Shown here piece by piece: positions 61,740 through 64,000 of a stretch of 64,000 bases of DNA. The DNA comes from Cristatella mucedo (taxonomy: Eukaryota > Bryozoa > Phylactolaemata > Cristatellidae), in NCBI GenBank assembly GCA_009760855.2, contig WPIO01000010.1, positions 8,535,501 through 8,599,500 of the forward strand, read 5' to 3'. Numbering within the stretch: position 1 is the first letter of the stretch; the number at the start of each line of letters is the position of its first letter. The position numbers and the translations under genes are program-made. Below the pieces are notes generated by a model. The model ran no database searches and was not told the DNA's origin. It saw only the letters and a list, made by a program, of their open reading frames with translations.

Positions 61740-64000
61740 GTAATTCGAAATACGCAAGCTCGGCTCTGGCTCTCCTTGCATTGCCTGCCCCCCCTCTTCT
61801 TGAATGTCTTACACTGGTGGTAAAGTATGCATGTCATACTTCATCCAGAGGCTGAGAGTTAAGCTGCCCTGGAATACAACCTTTCATGCACATTCCCCAA
61901 GAGTTTCAGAGTCGTCGGGCTGAACCACATTAACAGCAATCAGATTGTCAAAATACCACAGGCATATTGTGACCAAGAGGCTTCAATGCAATCAAAATGT
62001 CAAGCCTTGGAAGCCTGCCGAAGTGCTTCAAAGACTCAGAGAGGGATGAAAAGGATTTTCAAATAAAAAAAAGAGCCAACTCCGTGACACGAATGGACAA
62101 CATAGCTGCTAGACAAAGGATTTTGTTTACTCAGCCACACTTTTTTCTGGTCCTTAGAATTCTGCATTTTTGACTGACGCATGGAAAAAATCGATAGGGC
62201 TTTGCGCTTAATTGGGAGACAGCTTGGCTTGGGGCCGTTGCAGCAACCTTACAGCAATTATGGCCTGGTATTGATTGAGTCCAATTAACTTTACCATCCT
62301 CAATGCTCCAAGGACAAGGGGCTCGAAAATGTCTTAGCTGTGCAGTACCCACGCGTCATTGCTATGTTCCATAAAAGGCATTCCACTGAGCTCGACGACT
62401 TAAATAAGCCTAAGTTTTCTTGGAAGGCTCATTGTTGCTCATGAGGTTTTGTCCAATATCTCGGGGTGCATGCCTAGAGGACATTCTCACGGTCCTGTAG
62501 GGGACTTCATGACCACCAATTAAACAGCAGCACACGACTTTACAAGGATTTAGTCAGTCCTGCACTCGTGACGAATTCTCTTCATATCGTTTAAGCATAC
62601 TGAGAGACGACGAGTATAATCGCTCTAATCACTTGCACGAGGAGAAAACAGGGGTTTACTGCTTATTTTCAAATACAATCTAGAACCAAAACGTAATGAT
62701 CGAGCTCAGCCTGTGCAGCATGCCAATAATCAAAGTATATGTCTACTTGTAAGAAACGACAGCACCCTTGTCAGCAGACAGTAACGAGCACTGGCACTGG
62801 CTAGGTGGGCGTATACTGTTTTTGCAATACAGCGGTCCCTGGTACTGCAATCTTTGCTTCTGTCAGCCTCCCAGTCTAGCCACTTCTTGGCTACAGGTAC
62901 CCTGGCTCTCGAGATAAGATGTTTGTACATGCAAACGCCAAGGCATGAACGTATACTCTAGCTCCCACATGGGTCTCTGGCCGCTTCAACTGTATAGGCT
63001 GTATGAGAGCACGCAGTTACTACTATATATAAGCAATAACGGGGGGGGGGGGGGGCTTGGTCAGTATTAGCTTGTGTACAGCTCTGCTGATCATGTCCAT
63101 ACCATGTTTCAAGATTCATCAAACACTATAATACCCGTAAGTGTCCAGAGTGCAGAAAGTGTCTGGGGGCATTGATACTTGTTGTCTCAAAGCTCAACTC
63201 TTCCTTAACTTGCTAGCCCTTTACCGGGCGCAGCAAAGGTTGCTTCTTGTGTATCTGGAAAATTGCACACCGGACTCAGTCTACTAAATTAATGAATGGA
63301 AAGACATGCTTCCACTATACAATGACTGAAAATAAAACCAATGTACATTTATGTATATCCGTTCAGTGGCTACATGAAGAAGCATTGGTTCTACTCAGCT
63401 GTCTGGTGTGCCCCACCCAGTGCTTTTCGTGGCTACCTGTGCACGATTCGGTTTATGCCATTCACTAGGTTTCTTAACAAGCAAAGACTGTGAGTATCTT
63501 CTTGTGAGGTTTTGCATGCTTGCCTAAGCATAGCACCTTGCTTGCCATTAACTCTTGGCTATTGCTTCTGTTACAGGTGGTGTAAAACACCCGGATGGAG
63601 ATTTGGCTCTCGGGAAGCCCCATACAAAGAAGGATGTCCCTTATAGTGCTAGTAGCTATGTCGAACCATGCTATGCGGCGAGTGCAGGTGTTGGGATGGT
63701 CAAAAGCAATTTTGTGATCGGCTCTTGTGGAGCTGAAAATCAACAGACTTCCAGAATCCCTCACAGGTGAATGACCTGATGGTGACCATATGGTATGGTG
63801 ACCAGACTAAAAATCGGGCAGTCACGAGAGATACAGACACCCTTGGCGAGGGTCACAAAATAACCGAGGTCATTAAGGGCTCGAAGCAGCAAATGAGTGA
63901 GCCAAGGACACGCATCTGTCATTGTTCCTTCAGTTCACAAGCTGCTTCTATCTTTTACCGTCTCTAGGGAACTCTAAAGGATGAATGGTTAACTTTACTC
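61740..64000. other. Right end of window, unassigned
   Basis: No supported gene. A 15-base poly-G run lies at 63041-63055. Confidence 0.35.
63041..63055 (+). repeat. Poly-G run (15 G)
   Basis: Fifteen consecutive G. Confidence 0.9.

Overview
This is a 64 kb piece of an animal nuclear genome, probably from an invertebrate. The evidence is short exons with GT-AG introns, tRNA-derived SINEs, non-LTR (CR1/L2-type) retrotransposons, hAT and Tc1 DNA transposon relics, a SPIN-like hAT MITE and many long microsatellites. The species cannot be identified from sequence alone. No CRISPR array, rRNA, genuine tRNA gene, operon or bacterial feature was seen.

The only clear host genes form a tandem array of three paralogous SLC6 (sodium- and chloride-dependent neurotransmitter/amino-acid transporter) genes, all on the minus strand. 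Gene C (terminal coding exons 59605 to 55509) is the upstream-most and lacks its 5' exons inside the window. Gene B (48215 to 23233) is complete as modelled: 15 exons, 641 codons plus stop. Gene A (14345 to 2085) has its first ten exons here and runs off the left edge. Exon lengths and phases match exactly between A and B (132, 144, 154, 133, 135, 104, 125, 113 bp for exons 3-10) and between B and C (138, 100, 101, 171 bp for exons 11-14), so the array arose by whole-gene tandem duplication. The predicted proteins are glycine/proline-transporter-like, with RGNW, a TM1 Gly-Asn-Val-Trp-Arg-Phe motif and a Cys-X8-Cys in extracellular loop 2. Two ion-site positions are unusual in both A and B: Asp to Gly in the TM8 Na2 motif and Tyr to Phe in TM2.

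Layout. 1-2084 is the end-of-window intron of A. 2085-14345 is gene A, with a (CAG)33 tract and a SPIN-like MITE in intron 4. 14346-23232 is intergenic and holds a decayed zf-MYM/TTF-type hAT transposase, SINEs and a 5'-truncated LINE. 23233-48215 is gene B, with a 2.8 kb LINE in intron 6. 48216-55508 is intergenic and holds GC-rich promoter-like sequence, a long GA tract and a SINE cluster. 55509-59605 is the 3' part of gene C, with a Tc1-like transposase relic in an intron. 59606-64000 is upstream sequence with no recognisable transporter exon.

The most interesting non-genic signal is a conserved nested stem-loop at the 3' end of the LINE family. One of the two SINE families carries the same stem-loop, with base changes in the stem that keep pairing. 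This looks like a LINE/SINE partnership in which the SINE uses the LINE's reverse-transcriptase recognition hairpin. One LINE/SINE-type tail has also grown a (GA)32 microsatellite from its internal AGAGA stretch, and another shows a short intermediate.
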